DNA from: Corynebacterium sp. TAE3-ERU12
GTDB lineage: Bacteria; Actinomycetota; Actinomycetes; Mycobacteriales; Mycobacteriaceae
DNA length: 64,000 bases
Direction: 5' to 3'
Assembly: GCF_019209905.1 (NCBI RefSeq)
Contig: NZ_JAHUTM010000001.1
Coordinates: 248,001 to 312,000 of the forward strand
Numbering within the stretch: the stretch's first letter is position 1; each line of letters starts with the position of its first letter. Under the pieces are notes generated by a model. It did no database searches, was not told the DNA's origin, and saw nothing but the letters and a program-made list of their open reading frames with translations. A program made the translations under genes and the position numbers. This document shows positions 35,682-45,573 of the stretch, in pieces.

Positions 35682-37003
35682 CTTTCACCGCGAACGACCA
35701 GCAACCCACCGAAGCCTCCGCCGCGTGGTTCCGCCGCGCCCACGAGGCAACCCCCGGCGGCGTGAACTCGCCGGTGCGTGCCTTCCACTCCGTCGGCGGC
35801 ACCCCACGCTTCATCGCCTCCGCTAAAGGCTCCCGGCTTACCGACGTTGACGGCAATAACTACGTCGACTTAGTCAGCTCCTGGGGGCCCATGCTGATGG
35901 GCCACGCCCACCCCGATGTGGTCGCCGCGGTGACCGAAGCTGCCACCCGCGGCCTGTCTTTTGGTACTCCCACCTCCGGTGAGGTCGAACTCGCCGAGGA
36001 GATTATTGGCCGCACCTCCGTCGACCAGGTCCGCCTGGTCAACTCTGGTACCGAGGCCACCATGTCCGCGGTGCGCCTGGCCCGCGGCTACACCGGCCGA
36101 GCCAAGATCGTGAAATTCGCTGGCTGCTACCACGGCCATGTTGACGCCCTATTAGCCTCCGCTGGTTCCGGTGTGGCGACGTTCAGCCTGCCGGATTCGC
36201 CGGGTGTTACCGGCGCGAGCGCAGCCGACACCATCGTGGTGCCCTATAACGACCTTGCTGCGGTTCGGGAAGCCTTCGCCGCCAATGAAGGAGAAATTGC
36301 CTGCATTATTACCGAGGCAGCTGCGGGCAATATGGGCACTGTCGCCCCGAAGCCCGGTTTTAATGCCGCCCTGCGTGAGATCGCCCATGAGCATGGCGCG
36401 CTGCTGATTATCGACGAGGTCATGACTGGTTTCCGTACCTCCCGCTCCGGCTGGTGGGGTGTCGACGGTGTCGCCGGTGACCTCACCACCTTCGGCAAGG
36501 TCGTCTCCGGTGGTTTGCCCGCAGCAGCCTTCGGCGGCAAGGCCGAAATCATGGCGTATCTCGCCCCCGAAGGACCCGTCTACCAGGCAGGGACACTGTC
36601 CGGCAATCCTGTGGCCGTGGCCGCTGGCCTGGCCAGCCTGCGTGCAGCTACCGACGAGGTCTACGACAAGGTCACCGCCAACGCGGACCGACTGGCCGAT
36701 ATTCTCGATAGTGCGCTGAATAAGGCCGGAGTGGCCCACCACATGCAGCGCGCCGCGACGATGCTGTCGGTGCGCTTCGCCGAAGGCCAGGGACACAATT
36801 TCGCAGATATGCAGGCCGCGGACACCTTCCGCTACCCGGCGTTCTTCCACGCCCTGCTGCAGGGCGGTGTCTACGCCCCGCCGAGCGCATTCGAGACCTG
36901 GTTCGTTTCCTCCGCACTCAGCGATGATGACTTTGCCATTATCGAACGCGCGGCCCAGCACGCCGCCGCAGCCGCCGCAGCCGCAACCCCGGAGGACAAG
37001 TGA
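35678..37003 (+). CDS. hemL: Glutamate-1-semialdehyde 2,1-aminomutase
   Basis: PLP enzyme converting glutamate-1-semialdehyde to 5-aminolevulinate, the step after HemA. Seen: the [15 protein letters not shown] opening, the [18 protein letters not shown] cofactor region, [10 protein letters not shown], and the PLP Lys in [12 protein letters not shown]. The GTG at 35678 (441 residues) overlaps the preceding stop as GTGA; the ATG at 35669 is an alternative adding three residues. The Ala-rich end is followed by a four-base overlap with the next gene. Confidence 0.95.
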   Translation: MTFTANDQQPTEASAAWFRRAHEATPGGVNSPVRAFHSVGGTPRFIASAKGSRLTDVDGNNYVDLVSSWGPMLMGHAHPDVVAAVTEAATRGLSFGTPTSGEVELAEEIIGRTSVDQVRLVNSGTEATMSAVRLARGYTGRAKIVKFAGCYHGHVDALLASAGSGVATFSLPDSPGVTGASAADTIVVPYNDLAAVREAFAANEGEIACIITEAAAGNMGTVAPKPGFNAALREIAHEHGALLIIDEVMTGFRTSRSGWWGVDGVAGDLTTFGKVVSGGLPAAAFGGKAEIMAYLAPEGPVYQAGTLSGNPVAVAAGLASLRAATDEVYDKVTANADRLADILDSALNKAGVAHHMQRAATMLSVRFAEGQGHNFADMQAADTFRYPAFFHALLQGGVYAPPSAFETWFVSSALSDDDFAIIERAAQHAAAAAAAATPEDK

Positions 37004-37620
37004 GCGTTCATTCCCCGCGCACCGTCGTACATCTGGTGCGCCACGGTGAGGTCCACAACCCGGACAAGATCCTCTACGGACGCTTGCCGGACTACCACCT
37101 ATCCAGCCGTGGTGTCGACCAGGCCCATAAAACCGCTGAGTCCTTCGCCAACCACGACGTCACCGCCTTGTACTGCTCCCCACTGGAGCGCACCCGGGAA
37201 ACCGCCGCCCCGATCAGTCAGGTCGTGGGCCTGGAACCGCAGGTCCGCGACAAGCTCATCGAAGCAGGCAATAGTTTCGAGGGGATGCGGATTAAGGGCC
37301 TGCGCTCCCAGTTGTGGAACCCGAAGTATTGGCCGCGGTTGCGTAAACCCTCCATCCCCAGTTGGGGCGAGCCCTATACCGATATCGCGGACCGTATCTT
37401 CGAGGTCATCGCCGAGGCCCGCGCCGCCGCCGAAGGCCACGAAGCGATCCTGGTGACCCACCAGCTCTGCGTCGTCGCCGCCGCCCGCCGGGCCCGGGAA
37501 TTACCGTTGGCGCATAACCCCGCTAATAGGCAATGCGAGCTGGCTTCGGTAACCTCGCTGATCTTCCAAGGCGAGAACATCATCGGCGTGCGCTACGCCG
37601 AACCCGCCGCGAATATTTAG
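37000..37620 (+). CDS. Histidine phosphatase family protein
   Basis: A 206-residue phosphoglycerate-mutase-like phosphatase. The N-terminal RHG motif is in [12 protein letters not shown] and the second catalytic His in [10 protein letters not shown]; the Glu-bearing middle loop is [11 protein letters not shown]. Substrate unknown. The GTG start overlaps the hemL stop, with GGAGGA upstream. Conserved position between hemL and the cytochrome c biogenesis genes (Rv0525 in M. tuberculosis, from memory) suggests a heme-related duty, unproven. Confidence 0.9.
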   Translation: MSVHSPRTVVHLVRHGEVHNPDKILYGRLPDYHLSSRGVDQAHKTAESFANHDVTALYCSPLERTRETAAPISQVVGLEPQVRDKLIEAGNSFEGMRIKGLRSQLWNPKYWPRLRKPSIPSWGEPYTDIADRIFEVIAEARAAAEGHEAILVTHQLCVVAAARRARELPLAHNPANRQCELASVTSLIFQGENIIGVRYAEPAANI

Positions 37621-37663
37621 GCACCACCGGCCTGCTGTCCCCACCCATATTGGAGGTCATTTG

Positions 37664-38284
37664 ATGACCCTGCGCACATCATTCACCCGCACCGCCGCTG
37701 TGACTGCGGTTGCTGCCGCCTGCGCGGCCACACTGGTCGGCTGCGGCGCAGACGACACCGTCGGCCACGACGCGGTCGCCATCGGCGGGGAATTCGAATT
37801 CGTCTCCCCAGGTGGACAGAACCAGATCGAATACCCGCCGGAGCAACGCCAGCCCGTCGGGGAGATCTACGGGCCCAGTGTGCGCAACCCCGATAAGGAA
37901 CTACACCTGTCCGACTATGAAGGACAGGTCGTTGTGCTCAACGCCTGGGGGCAGTGGTGCGGGCCATGCCGAGCCGAATCCGATGACCTGCAAGTGGTGC
38001 ACGAATGGATGCAGGACGACGGAATCGGCACCGTTTTGGGCATTAACGTGCGCGATAATGTGCGCCAGGCCGCCGCTGATTTCCTCGACGATAATGGGCT
38101 GACCTTCCCCTCCATCTACGACCCGCCCTTCGTTAACGCCTCCGCGATGGGTGGGCTGCCAGCGTCGGTGATTCCCACCACGGTCATCCTGGATCGGCAG
38201 CACCGCCCAGCCATGGTGCTGCTCAAAGCCACCGATCAGAATGAACTGAAAGACATCATCCAGAAGGTCGCAGCCGAGCAGTGA
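37664..38284 (+). CDS. TlpA/ResA-like thioredoxin lipoprotein for cytochrome c maturation
   Basis: A 206-residue exported thiol-disulfide oxidoreductase. The signal sequence ends in a lipobox LVGC (Cys near residue 26), so it should be lipid-anchored outside the membrane. The thioredoxin domain has the active site WCGPC in NAWGQWCGPCRAES. It would reduce the apocytochrome c heme-binding Cys pair with electrons from CcdA, encoded next with a four-base overlap. GGAGG precedes the ATG at 37664. Confidence 0.92.
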   Translation: MTLRTSFTRTAAVTAVAAACAATLVGCGADDTVGHDAVAIGGEFEFVSPGGQNQIEYPPEQRQPVGEIYGPSVRNPDKELHLSDYEGQVVVLNAWGQWCGPCRAESDDLQVVHEWMQDDGIGTVLGINVRDNVRQAAADFLDDNGLTFPSIYDPPFVNASAMGGLPASVIPTTVILDRQHRPAMVLLKATDQNELKDIIQKVAAEQ

Positions 38285-39072
38285 TTACCGTCCTCGCCCA
38301 AGCAGGCTCCATCGGGGAGCAGTTCTCTGATGCCGTCACCACCGGACCCATCCTGCTGGCCCTGCTGGCCTCTGCCGCCGCGGGCCTGGTGTCCTTCGCC
38401 AGCCCCTGCGTGATCCCCCTAGTGCCAGGCTATGTGTCCTACCTGACTGGCCTGGCCGGGGCCGCAGGCTCGAATAGTCCCAAGGCGCGCTCCCGCGCCG
38501 GGCTGGCCGCACTGGCGTTTGTTGCCGGGTTCACGGTTATTTTCGTGCTGGGGTCGGCCACCGTATTCGGCATGGTCTCCGCGCTGCGGATCAGCCAGTC
38601 GACGCTGACCACCGCCGGCGGCATTATCACCATCATCATGGGCCTGGCTTTTATGGGCTTCATCCCCGCCCTGCAGCGCGATACCCGCATGTCCCCGCGG
38701 CGCCTAGCTACCTGGTTGGGCGCGCCACTGCTCGGCGCGATTTTCGCTCTCGGCTGGACCCCGTGTTTGGGCCCGACGCTGATGGGCATCATGTCGATCG
38801 CCGCTGGCACCGACGGCTGGACCGCCGCACGCGGCATTGCCCTCATCATCGCCTACTGCCTGGGCCTGGGTTTGCCTTTTGTGCTGTTGGCGATTGGTTC
38901 GGTCTCTGCGATGCGTGGGGTGGATGTCCTGCGTAAGCACTCCCGCACCATCCAGGTCATCGGCGGTGTGATGCTCGTTGCCGTTGGTGTGGCCCTGCTG
39001 ACGGGTACCTGGGACGTGTTCGTATCCTGGATCCAATCCACATTCGCTACCGACGCCACTAGCCCCATCTAG
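38281..39072 (+). CDS. ccdA: Thiol-disulfide transporter for cytochrome c biogenesis
   Basis: Integral membrane protein that carries reducing equivalents across the membrane to the TlpA-like protein. About six transmembrane helices in 263 residues. The two functional Cys are in FASPCVIPLVPGY and GWTPCLGPTL, the internally repeated motif of the DsbD/CcdA family. The GTG start overlaps the preceding stop by four bases. Confidence 0.94.
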   Translation: MITVLAQAGSIGEQFSDAVTTGPILLALLASAAAGLVSFASPCVIPLVPGYVSYLTGLAGAAGSNSPKARSRAGLAALAFVAGFTVIFVLGSATVFGMVSALRISQSTLTTAGGIITIIMGLAFMGFIPALQRDTRMSPRRLATWLGAPLLGAIFALGWTPCLGPTLMGIMSIAAGTDGWTAARGIALIIAYCLGLGLPFVLLAIGSVSAMRGVDVLRKHSRTIQVIGGVMLVAVGVALLTGTWDVFVSWIQSTFATDATSPI

Positions 39073-39108
39073 TGTTGTCGCGCCCCGACTACTAAGGACG
39101 GCCCCCTC

Positions 39109-40746
39109 ATGCCCGGTTCTTCCCGCGCATTACTGATGCGCCCCGTGCGCGCAGCATGGCGTTGGCTAACCAGCATGCGTACCGCCCTGATCCTGCTGTT
39201 CTTGCTGGCGTTCGCCGCCGTGCCTGGGGCACTGTTGCCGCAACGCTCACTGAACCAGGCGAAGGTCTACGAATACCTGGAAAACAACGGCACTATGGCC
39301 GAGGTTTTCGACAAACTGCAGCTATTCGACGTGTTCTCGTCGGTGTGGTTCACCGCCATCTATGTGCTGCTATTCGTGTCCCTGGTGGGCTGTATCCTGC
39401 CGCGCGCCTGGGAGCACTACAAGGCCATGCGCACCCCGCCGACTCGCGCGCCGCGTAATCTCGGCCGGCTTCCGATGCATGACGAGGACACCGTCGGCAA
39501 GCCTATTGATGAGGTGCGTGCCGACGTCATCCACCGCCTCCGCAAGTGGCATACCACCGAAACCGCAGCCGAAGACGACCGGGCCGGGGCGCTGTCCATC
39601 TCCGCTGAGCGCGGTTACCTGCGCGAATTCGGCAACCTCGTTTTCCACCTGGGTTTGGTGGTGCTGCTGCTCACCATCGCCGCCGGGCGGTTGGTGTACT
39701 ACGAAGGCCAGGTCATCCAGCTCACCCCCACCGGGGACGATATTTCCGGGCCTGAGGTGGCAGCCGCCACCAGTCAGCCGTTTTGTAATACCGCGGCGGC
39801 GAATTATGACTCGCTGCGCTACGGCAACCTTTTCGACGGCACTGGGCTTACCCCGTTTTGTGTGCAGGTTGAGGATTTTAAGGCTGAGTACCTGCCCACC
39901 GGCCAGGCCGAGATGTTCACCTCCCGGATTCGCTATGCCGACGCTGATTCCCTGCGCAAACCGGTATCGGAGTGGACGCCGTACACCCTGGCGGTTAACC
40001 ACCCGCTACGGATCGACGGCGACCGGGTTTACCTGCAGGGCCACGGTTTCGCACCGGCTTTTAAAATCACCTGGCCAGAAGGGGAATCGCGCACCGATAT
40101 TGTGCAGTTCCGCCCCGATGACCCGACCTTCTTCCTGTCTTCCGGTGCGCTGCGGTTCGACCCGCCACCCGGGACGTACCCGGACCTGTACGAGCGTCGC
40201 CAGCACCAGATCGCCATTGAGGGCCTGTTCGCCCCGACCGCCCAGTTCACCGGGGAAAAGGGCGAATTGCTGTCCTCCTCCTACCCGGAGCTGACCGACC
40301 CTGCGGTGGCCATTGATGTCTACCGTGGTGATGCGGGCCTGGATACTGGCCGCAGCCAGGATCTGTTCAGCCTGGACCGGTCCCTGATGCACTCCGGCCA
40401 GTTGGAGAAACTCACCCGCGTCAACCTCAAAGCCGGTGAGTCGGTGACACTTGATGACGGCACGGAATTGGAGTTCCTCGGCGCGAAGGAATTCGTCAAC
40501 CTTCAGGTTGCCCACGACCCCACCCAGAAATTCGTGCTGCTGGCCGCTGCGATGATGCTCTCTGGGCTGGTGGTGTCGCTGCTGATTAAGCGCCGCCGGG
40601 TGTGGGTGCGGTTGCGGGATAATGCTGATGGCACCACCCACGTCGAGTTCGGTGGTCTTTCCCGCACTGACCGGGCCGGTTGGGGCAGTGAGTTCGAGGA
40701 GTTCGTGCGCGCGGTGACGGGGCGGGAAGAACCCGAAGAAGAGTAG
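39109..40746 (+). CDS. resB: Cytochrome c biogenesis protein ResB
   Basis: Part of the system II cytochrome c synthetase, which moves heme across the membrane and ligates it to apocytochrome c. The 545-residue protein has N-terminal helices with the family motif RTALILLFLLAFAAVPGALLPQ, a further pair of helices, a large extracytoplasmic domain (about 200-460) and a last helix (LLAAAMMLSGLVVSLLI). AAGGACG lies before the ATG. It works with CcsB, encoded 111 bases downstream. Confidence 0.94.
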   Translation: MPGSSRALLMRPVRAAWRWLTSMRTALILLFLLAFAAVPGALLPQRSLNQAKVYEYLENNGTMAEVFDKLQLFDVFSSVWFTAIYVLLFVSLVGCILPRAWEHYKAMRTPPTRAPRNLGRLPMHDEDTVGKPIDEVRADVIHRLRKWHTTETAAEDDRAGALSISAERGYLREFGNLVFHLGLVVLLLTIAAGRLVYYEGQVIQLTPTGDDISGPEVAAATSQPFCNTAAANYDSLRYGNLFDGTGLTPFCVQVEDFKAEYLPTGQAEMFTSRIRYADADSLRKPVSEWTPYTLAVNHPLRIDGDRVYLQGHGFAPAFKITWPEGESRTDIVQFRPDDPTFFLSSGALRFDPPPGTYPDLYERRQHQIAIEGLFAPTAQFTGEKGELLSSSYPELTDPAVAIDVYRGDAGLDTGRSQDLFSLDRSLMHSGQLEKLTRVNLKAGESVTLDDGTELEFLGAKEFVNLQVAHDPTQKFVLLAAAMMLSGLVVSLLIKRRRVWVRLRDNADGTTHVEFGGLSRTDRAGWGSEFEEFVRAVTGREEPEEE

Positions 40747-40857
40747 TTCTGGCCGGCGTCGTGGACAGCGCTGGGTAGCTGAGCTTTTGGCAGTGCCGCT
40801 GGCCGCGCTACCGTAGGGCGTATCCTTATTGCTCCAAATCACCGATGGAGTGGCCCT

Positions 40858-41781
40858 ATGCCCGTTAACCAGACCCTCGCGGACGCGTCGGACCTGTCTT
40901 TTAAGTCAGCCTTCGTCGTCTACGCGGTGGCCCTGCTGCTGTTCATCGCCTATTACGTGCGGTGCAAAGCCCTGCTCGAAGCCCGTGCAGAAGCCTCGGC
41001 AGATGACCATATCCGCTCCGATAAGGTCGACCGCCTTGGCTCAATGAGCGAGATGGTGCTCTACCTGGGTATCGCCATCCACCTTGCTGCGGTGGTGCTG
41101 CGTGGCCTTTCTGCCTCCAGGTTCCCGTGGGGCAACCTGTACGAGTACGTTGCCGTCTTCACCCTGGTGGCCATGATTATCGCCGCCGGTGTGCTGCGCC
41201 GTAATGAATTGCGCGTGTTCTGGCCGTTCCTGCTCACCCCGGTTGTGGGGCTGATGTTTTACGGCGGCACGGAGCTCTACGCCGAATCGGCGCCAGTGGT
41301 GCCGGCACTGAAGTCCTTCTGGTTCCCGATCCACGTTTCCACGGTGGTTGTCGGCGCGTCGATTTTCTTGCTCTCCGGTGTGGCCTCGGTGCTGTACCTG
41401 CTGCGCATGAACCAGCCTTTGGGGAAGGAATCCGGGTGGTTGGGGGCCTTGGCCCGGCCGCTGCCCAGTGCCCGCACCCTGGACACCATCGCCTACCGCA
41501 CCGCCATCTGGGCTTTCCCGATTTTCGGCCTGGGCGTGATTTTCGGTGCCATCTGGGCCGAGGCCGCCTGGGGTCGCTTTTGGGGTTGGGACCCGAAGGA
41601 GACAACCTCCTTCATCACCTGGATTCTCTACGCCGGTTATCTCCACGCCCGCGCTACGTCGGGGTGGCGTAATCACCTGGCGGCGTGGATCAATGTCGTG
41701 GCCTTCGCGACGATGGTGTTCAACCTGTTCTTCATCAATATGGTCGTCTCCGGCCTGCATTCTTACGCGGGGTTGAACTAA
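40858..41781 (+). CDS. ccsB: Cytochrome c biogenesis protein CcsB/CcsA
   Basis: Heme-handling partner of ResB. The 307-residue protein has about eight membrane helices and the tryptophan-rich WGRFWGWDPKET heme-binding motif near residues 237-248, with conserved His on either side (FPIHVST, LHARATSGWRNH). GGAG lies eight bases before the ATG. The stop overlaps the next small membrane gene by one base. Confidence 0.94.
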   Translation: MPVNQTLADASDLSFKSAFVVYAVALLLFIAYYVRCKALLEARAEASADDHIRSDKVDRLGSMSEMVLYLGIAIHLAAVVLRGLSASRFPWGNLYEYVAVFTLVAMIIAAGVLRRNELRVFWPFLLTPVVGLMFYGGTELYAESAPVVPALKSFWFPIHVSTVVVGASIFLLSGVASVLYLLRMNQPLGKESGWLGALARPLPSARTLDTIAYRTAIWAFPIFGLGVIFGAIWAEAAWGRFWGWDPKETTSFITWILYAGYLHARATSGWRNHLAAWINVVAFATMVFNLFFINMVVSGLHSYAGLN

Positions 41782-42128
41782 TGGGACGCATCGGAGCGCT
41801 TGCCGCTTTTCTTATCTCCGTCGGTGTGCTGTTCACTCTGATGGCCCCCGGTGGGCTGGGTGAACCCACCATTGGCCTTGGTGTCATCCTGGCGTTGGCC
41901 GGGCTTTTCCCGGAGTCCTGGGTGGTGGGCCTGGCGCACCCCATTGCGCGCCGGCTGTCGATTGGTTTGCTGCTGGTCGGCTCGGTGATGGCCCTATTGG
42001 ATTGGGGCCTGGACCTGTCAACAGTTGCCGATGTGGCCGCCACCTTGCTGTTCTACGGTGGTTTCTTGGTGTTGCTGCTGCACGCAGTGGCCTACTGGCG
42101 TGTTCATGGAGACCAGCTAACGTCCTAA
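41781..42128 (+). CDS. Small membrane protein after ccsB
   Basis: A 115-residue protein with three to four hydrophobic helices and little else. No domain recognised. The ATG shares a base with the ccsB stop (TAATG), so it is translated with the cytochrome c biogenesis genes and may assist them. Function unknown. Confidence 0.8.
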   Translation: MGRIGALAAFLISVGVLFTLMAPGGLGEPTIGLGVILALAGLFPESWVVGLAHPIARRLSIGLLLVGSVMALLDWGLDLSTVADVAATLLFYGGFLVLLLHAVAYWRVHGDQLTS

Positions 42129-42162
42129 GTCCCCGACCCCTGCCGAGGTTGACCGTATTCTG

Positions 42163-43035
42163 ATGCCTTCGAAAGCTAAGCAACGCACCCGCAGCATGTG
42201 GCAGCTTGTCAAAGACGTTCTGGACTCGATTTTCCGCCCCACGATTTCACCGGATTTGTCCAAGCGTGAGCGGTGGGAGCGTCGTGCCGAAGGGCCGCTG
42301 CTGCTGCTTTCGGTCATCTTTCTGCTGCTCTACGCCTGGTCCTCGCTGGGTACTGCCGGTTCCACGCTGACCCGCATTGCTGATGCCGGCATGTGGCTGG
42401 TGTGGGCCTGTTTCGCCATCGACTATTTCGTGCGCTTAGGGCTTGCCGAGGAGCGCGGCAGTTGGTTCATTCGCCACCTGCATGAGTTGGCGCTGGTGGT
42501 TCTGCCCATGTTCCGGCCACTGCGCATCCTGCGTGTGGTGAGCGTGCTGGTGCTGGCCCAGCGGTTTTCTGCCTCGTCGGTACGTGTGACAGTGGCGATG
42601 TACACCGTGGCCTCCACGGTGTTGCTGTTGCTGGTGGGTTCGCTGACCATTTACTCCGCAGAGCGTTCCGACCCGGCGAGTGATGTGAACTCTTTCTGGG
42701 ATGCGCTGTGGTGGTCCATTGTGACGGTCACCACCGTCGGCTATGGCGATATCGCCCCGGTGACCTCCGAGGGGCGCGTTACTGCCGCGTTGCTGATGAT
42801 CAGCGGTATCGCCCTTGTCGGTATTGTCACCGCGACTGTGGCGTCCTGGCTGGTCCAGCAGGTATCCAATGGTGATGACGCTGCCCGTGATGCGGAAATG
42901 CTGCAGGAGATCCGGGCGCTGCGCGATGAGGTGCAGCAGCTGCGCGATGAGGTGCACGGTGCGGGGGACAACTCGGGGGACAACACCGACCCGGATGAAC
43001 ACCGTGCTGAGCACAAGCCGGGGCAATTAGACTAG
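42163..43035 (+). CDS. Voltage-gated-type potassium channel
   Basis: A 290-residue six-helix channel subunit. The pore helix and selectivity filter read TVTTVGYGDI (filter at 191-195). The fourth helix carries regularly spaced Arg (118, 121, 124 and 134, in FRPLRILRVV), typical of a voltage sensor. The C-terminus has a short coiled coil (EIRALRDEVQQLRDEV), likely for tetramer assembly, and an acidic tail. No ligand-binding RCK domain. It lies between the ccs and rml genes with no clear functional tie to either; control of membrane potential is the expected role. Confidence 0.9.
   Translation: MPSKAKQRTRSMWQLVKDVLDSIFRPTISPDLSKRERWERRAEGPLLLLSVIFLLLYAWSSLGTAGSTLTRIADAGMWLVWACFAIDYFVRLGLAEERGSWFIRHLHELALVVLPMFRPLRILRVVSVLVLAQRFSASSVRVTVAMYTVASTVLLLLVGSLTIYSAERSDPASDVNSFWDALWWSIVTVTTVGYGDIAPVTSEGRVTAALLMISGIALVGIVTATVASWLVQQVSNGDDAARDAEMLQEIRALRDEVQQLRDEVHGAGDNSGDNTDPDEHRAEHKPGQLD
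43028..43033 (+). promoter_or_regulatory. Predicted -10 of leaderless rmlB
   Basis: TAGACT seven bases before the ATG at 43041, inside the last codons of the potassium-channel gene. Confidence 0.45.
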
Positions 43036-43040
43036 CGCCC

Positions 43041-44048
43041 ATGCGGATTCTCGTTACTGGTGGCGCCGGGTTCATCGGCTCCAATTTTGTTCGCCGCACC
43101 CTGGCCACTCGCCCGGAGGCGCAGGTCACGGTGCTCGACGCTTTTACCTACGCCGCCCATGAGGACAATCTCCGCGATACTGACGGCACGCAGCTGTGCG
43201 AGGTCATCCGCGGTGATATCCGAAATGAGGAACTGGTCGATACGCTCACCAAAGGCGTGGATGTGGTGGTGCATTTCGCCGCCGAGTCGCATAACGACAA
43301 TTCGCTTGCCGACGCTGACCCCTTCGTCACCACCAATGTCAATGGCACTGTGACGCTGCTCCAGGCCGCCACCCGGCATGGGGTGCGGTTTCACCAGATC
43401 TCCACCGATGAGGTGTTCGGGGACCTGGACCTTGATGACCCGGCCCGGTTCACCCCTGATTCCCCGTACCGGCCGTCGAGCCCGTATTCGGCGTCGAAGG
43501 CTGCTGCGGACCATTTTGTTCGCGCCTGGGTGCGCTCCCATGGCACCGCGGCGACGATCTCTAGTTGTTCGAATAATTACGGCCCCCGGCAGCACCCGGA
43601 GAAGTTCATTCCCCGCCAGATCTGTGGGCTTATCGACGGCCAGGTCCCGCGGGTGTACGGCGATGGGCGCAATATTCGCGACTGGATCCATGTCGACGAC
43701 CACAATGATGCGGTGTGGGCCATCCTGGATCATGGCGAGATCGGCGCGACCTACCTCATCGGTGCTGATGGGGAGCGCGCCAATATCGACGTCGCCGGTG
43801 ACCTGCTGGAATGCTTTGGCCGTAGTCGCGATGATTTCATTCGGGTCACTGACCGGCCCGGCCATGACCGTCGTTATGCCATTGACCCCGCCTCGACTCG
43901 GGCGCTGGGGTGGGCGCCGGCACACAGTGACTTCGCCACCGGCCTGGCGCATACCGTGCAGTGGTACCGGGATAACGAACAATGGTGGCGTCCGGCCTAC
44001 GCCGCCGCCGAGGCTCAGTACGCGACCACCGAATCGCCGCTAACCTGA
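43041..44048 (+). CDS. rmlB: dTDP-glucose 4,6-dehydratase
   Basis: Second step of dTDP-L-rhamnose synthesis, needed for the rhamnose linker joining arabinogalactan to peptidoglycan. The NAD-binding RILVTGGAGFIGSNFVRR is at the N-terminus; the catalytic TDEVFGDL and YSASKAAADH (YxxxK) are present. The 335-residue length is normal. First gene of rmlB-C-A, five bases before rmlC. Confidence 0.94.
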   Translation: MRILVTGGAGFIGSNFVRRTLATRPEAQVTVLDAFTYAAHEDNLRDTDGTQLCEVIRGDIRNEELVDTLTKGVDVVVHFAAESHNDNSLADADPFVTTNVNGTVTLLQAATRHGVRFHQISTDEVFGDLDLDDPARFTPDSPYRPSSPYSASKAAADHFVRAWVRSHGTAATISSCSNNYGPRQHPEKFIPRQICGLIDGQVPRVYGDGRNIRDWIHVDDHNDAVWAILDHGEIGATYLIGADGERANIDVAGDLLECFGRSRDDFIRVTDRPGHDRRYAIDPASTRALGWAPAHSDFATGLAHTVQWYRDNEQWWRPAYAAAEAQYATTESPLT

Positions 44049-44052
44049 GGCC

Positions 44053-44691
44053 ATGAGCACTCGAGGCACCTATCAGCCCACCGAACTGGCCGGCGTCTTC
44101 ACCTTCGACCCCGTGGTGCACTCAGATAACCGCGGTGCGTTCCACGAATGGTTCAAAGCTGACGCCTTCGCCGAGGCCCTGGGCTACCCGTTCATCCCCG
44201 AACAGGCCAATATGAGCACCTCGGCAGCCGGGGTGGTGCGCGGCATCCACTTCGCCGATGTGCCGCCCGGGCAGGCGAAGTTGGTGACCTGCCCCTCGGG
44301 CCGCGCCACCGACATCATCGTTGACTTACGTCGCGGTTCGGACACCTTCGGTCAGCACATCACCGTGGAACTCGGCGGGGACAGCCGGAAGGTGGTGTAC
44401 CTGCCTGTGGGTGTCGGCCACGCTTTCGTCGCCCATGAGACCACCGTTATCGCCTACCTCACCAGCACCGGCTATAACCCTGATGCCGAACATGCGGTCA
44501 GTATTGACGACCCCGATCTGGGTATCGATATTGACGCTATCCTGGGCGGCATGCCGCGGGTGCTGTCGAAAAAAGACCAGGCAGCCCCCACCGTCGGCAC
44601 GCTCGGCGATAGGCTGCCGCGGTGGGAAGACTGCCGGGCCTACGAGAATGACCTGCGCAATATGTGGGCAGAGTCGATGGGGGAGGCCTAG
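44053..44691 (+). CDS. rmlC: dTDP-4-dehydrorhamnose 3,5-epimerase
   Basis: Third step of dTDP-rhamnose synthesis. Cupin fold with the substrate-site segments DNRGAFHEWF, GVVRGIHFADVPPGQAKLV (catalytic His) and LPVGVGHAFVA. It has 212 residues, slightly longer than the minimal enzyme, and lacks the fused RmlD reductase domain that I recall for some corynebacteria. Three bases separate it from rmlA. Confidence 0.92.
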   Translation: MSTRGTYQPTELAGVFTFDPVVHSDNRGAFHEWFKADAFAEALGYPFIPEQANMSTSAAGVVRGIHFADVPPGQAKLVTCPSGRATDIIVDLRRGSDTFGQHITVELGGDSRKVVYLPVGVGHAFVAHETTVIAYLTSTGYNPDAEHAVSIDDPDLGIDIDAILGGMPRVLSKKDQAAPTVGTLGDRLPRWEDCRAYENDLRNMWAESMGEA

Positions 44692-44694
44692 GCC

Positions 44695-45570
44695 ATGAAG
44701 GGCATCATCCTGGCCGGCGGTACGGGCACTCGGCTGCGGCCGATCACCATTGGGGTGAGCAAGCAGCTTGTGCCGGTCTACGACAAGCCGATGATTTATT
44801 ACCCGCTGTCGACACTGATGCTGGCCGGGGTGCGCGATATTCTCATCATCACCACCCCAGAAGACGCGCCGCAGTTCCACCGGCTCTTAGGTGATGGTTC
44901 CCAGTTCGGGGTGTCGCTGAGCTACGCGGTCCAAGACGCCCCGCGCGGGCTAGCCGAGGCGTTCATTATCGGCGCGGACCATATTGGTGATGACTCGGTA
45001 GCCCTGGTGCTTGGCGACAATATTTTCTACGGAGCGGGCCTGGGCACCCAGCTGCGTCGCTTTAACGACGTTGATGGCGGCGCGATTTTCGCCTACTGGG
45101 TCGCTGACCCGGGTGCTTATGGGGTAGTCGATTTCGATGCCGACGGGCGGGCGACGTCCATTGCGGAAAAACCCGCCCACCCACGGTCGAATTTCGCGGT
45201 ACCGGGTTTGTACTTCTACGACAGCGGTGTGGTCGATATTGCCCGCGGGCTTGCGCCGTCGGAACGCGGGGAGCTGGAAATCACCGATATCAACCGGGCG
45301 TATCTGCAGCAGGGGCGCCTCAAGGTGGAGATTCTGCCGCGCGGGACTGCCTGGTTGGATACCGGCACGGTACAGACCCTGATGGCTGCCGGTGATTTTG
45401 TGCGCACCATTGAGCAGCGCCAAGGGTTGAAGATTGGGTGCCCGGAGGAAGTCGCCTGGCGGATGGGGTATTTAAGTGACACCGAGTTCGCCGCCGCCGC
45501 TAAGGCGCAGGCCAAGTCCAGTTATGGGGCGTATCTCACGCAACTTTTGCGGCGCGGCAAGGATGTATAA
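44695..45570 (+). CDS. rmlA: Glucose-1-phosphate thymidylyltransferase
   Basis: First step of the dTDP-rhamnose pathway: makes dTDP-glucose from dTTP and glucose 1-phosphate. The nucleotide-binding [11 protein letters not shown] and the [15 protein letters not shown] segments are seen at the N-terminus, and VLGDNIFYG in the middle. The 291-residue length is typical. It ends the rml operon, with only three bases to the convergent small gene. Confidence 0.95.
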   Translation: MKGIILAGGTGTRLRPITIGVSKQLVPVYDKPMIYYPLSTLMLAGVRDILIITTPEDAPQFHRLLGDGSQFGVSLSYAVQDAPRGLAEAFIIGADHIGDDSVALVLGDNIFYGAGLGTQLRRFNDVDGGAIFAYWVADPGAYGVVDFDADGRATSIAEKPAHPRSNFAVPGLYFYDSGVVDIARGLAPSERGELEITDINRAYLQQGRLKVEILPRGTAWLDTGTVQTLMAAGDFVRTIEQRQGLKIGCPEEVAWRMGYLSDTEFAAAAKAQAKSSYGAYLTQLLRRGKDV

Positions 45571-45573
45571 CGC

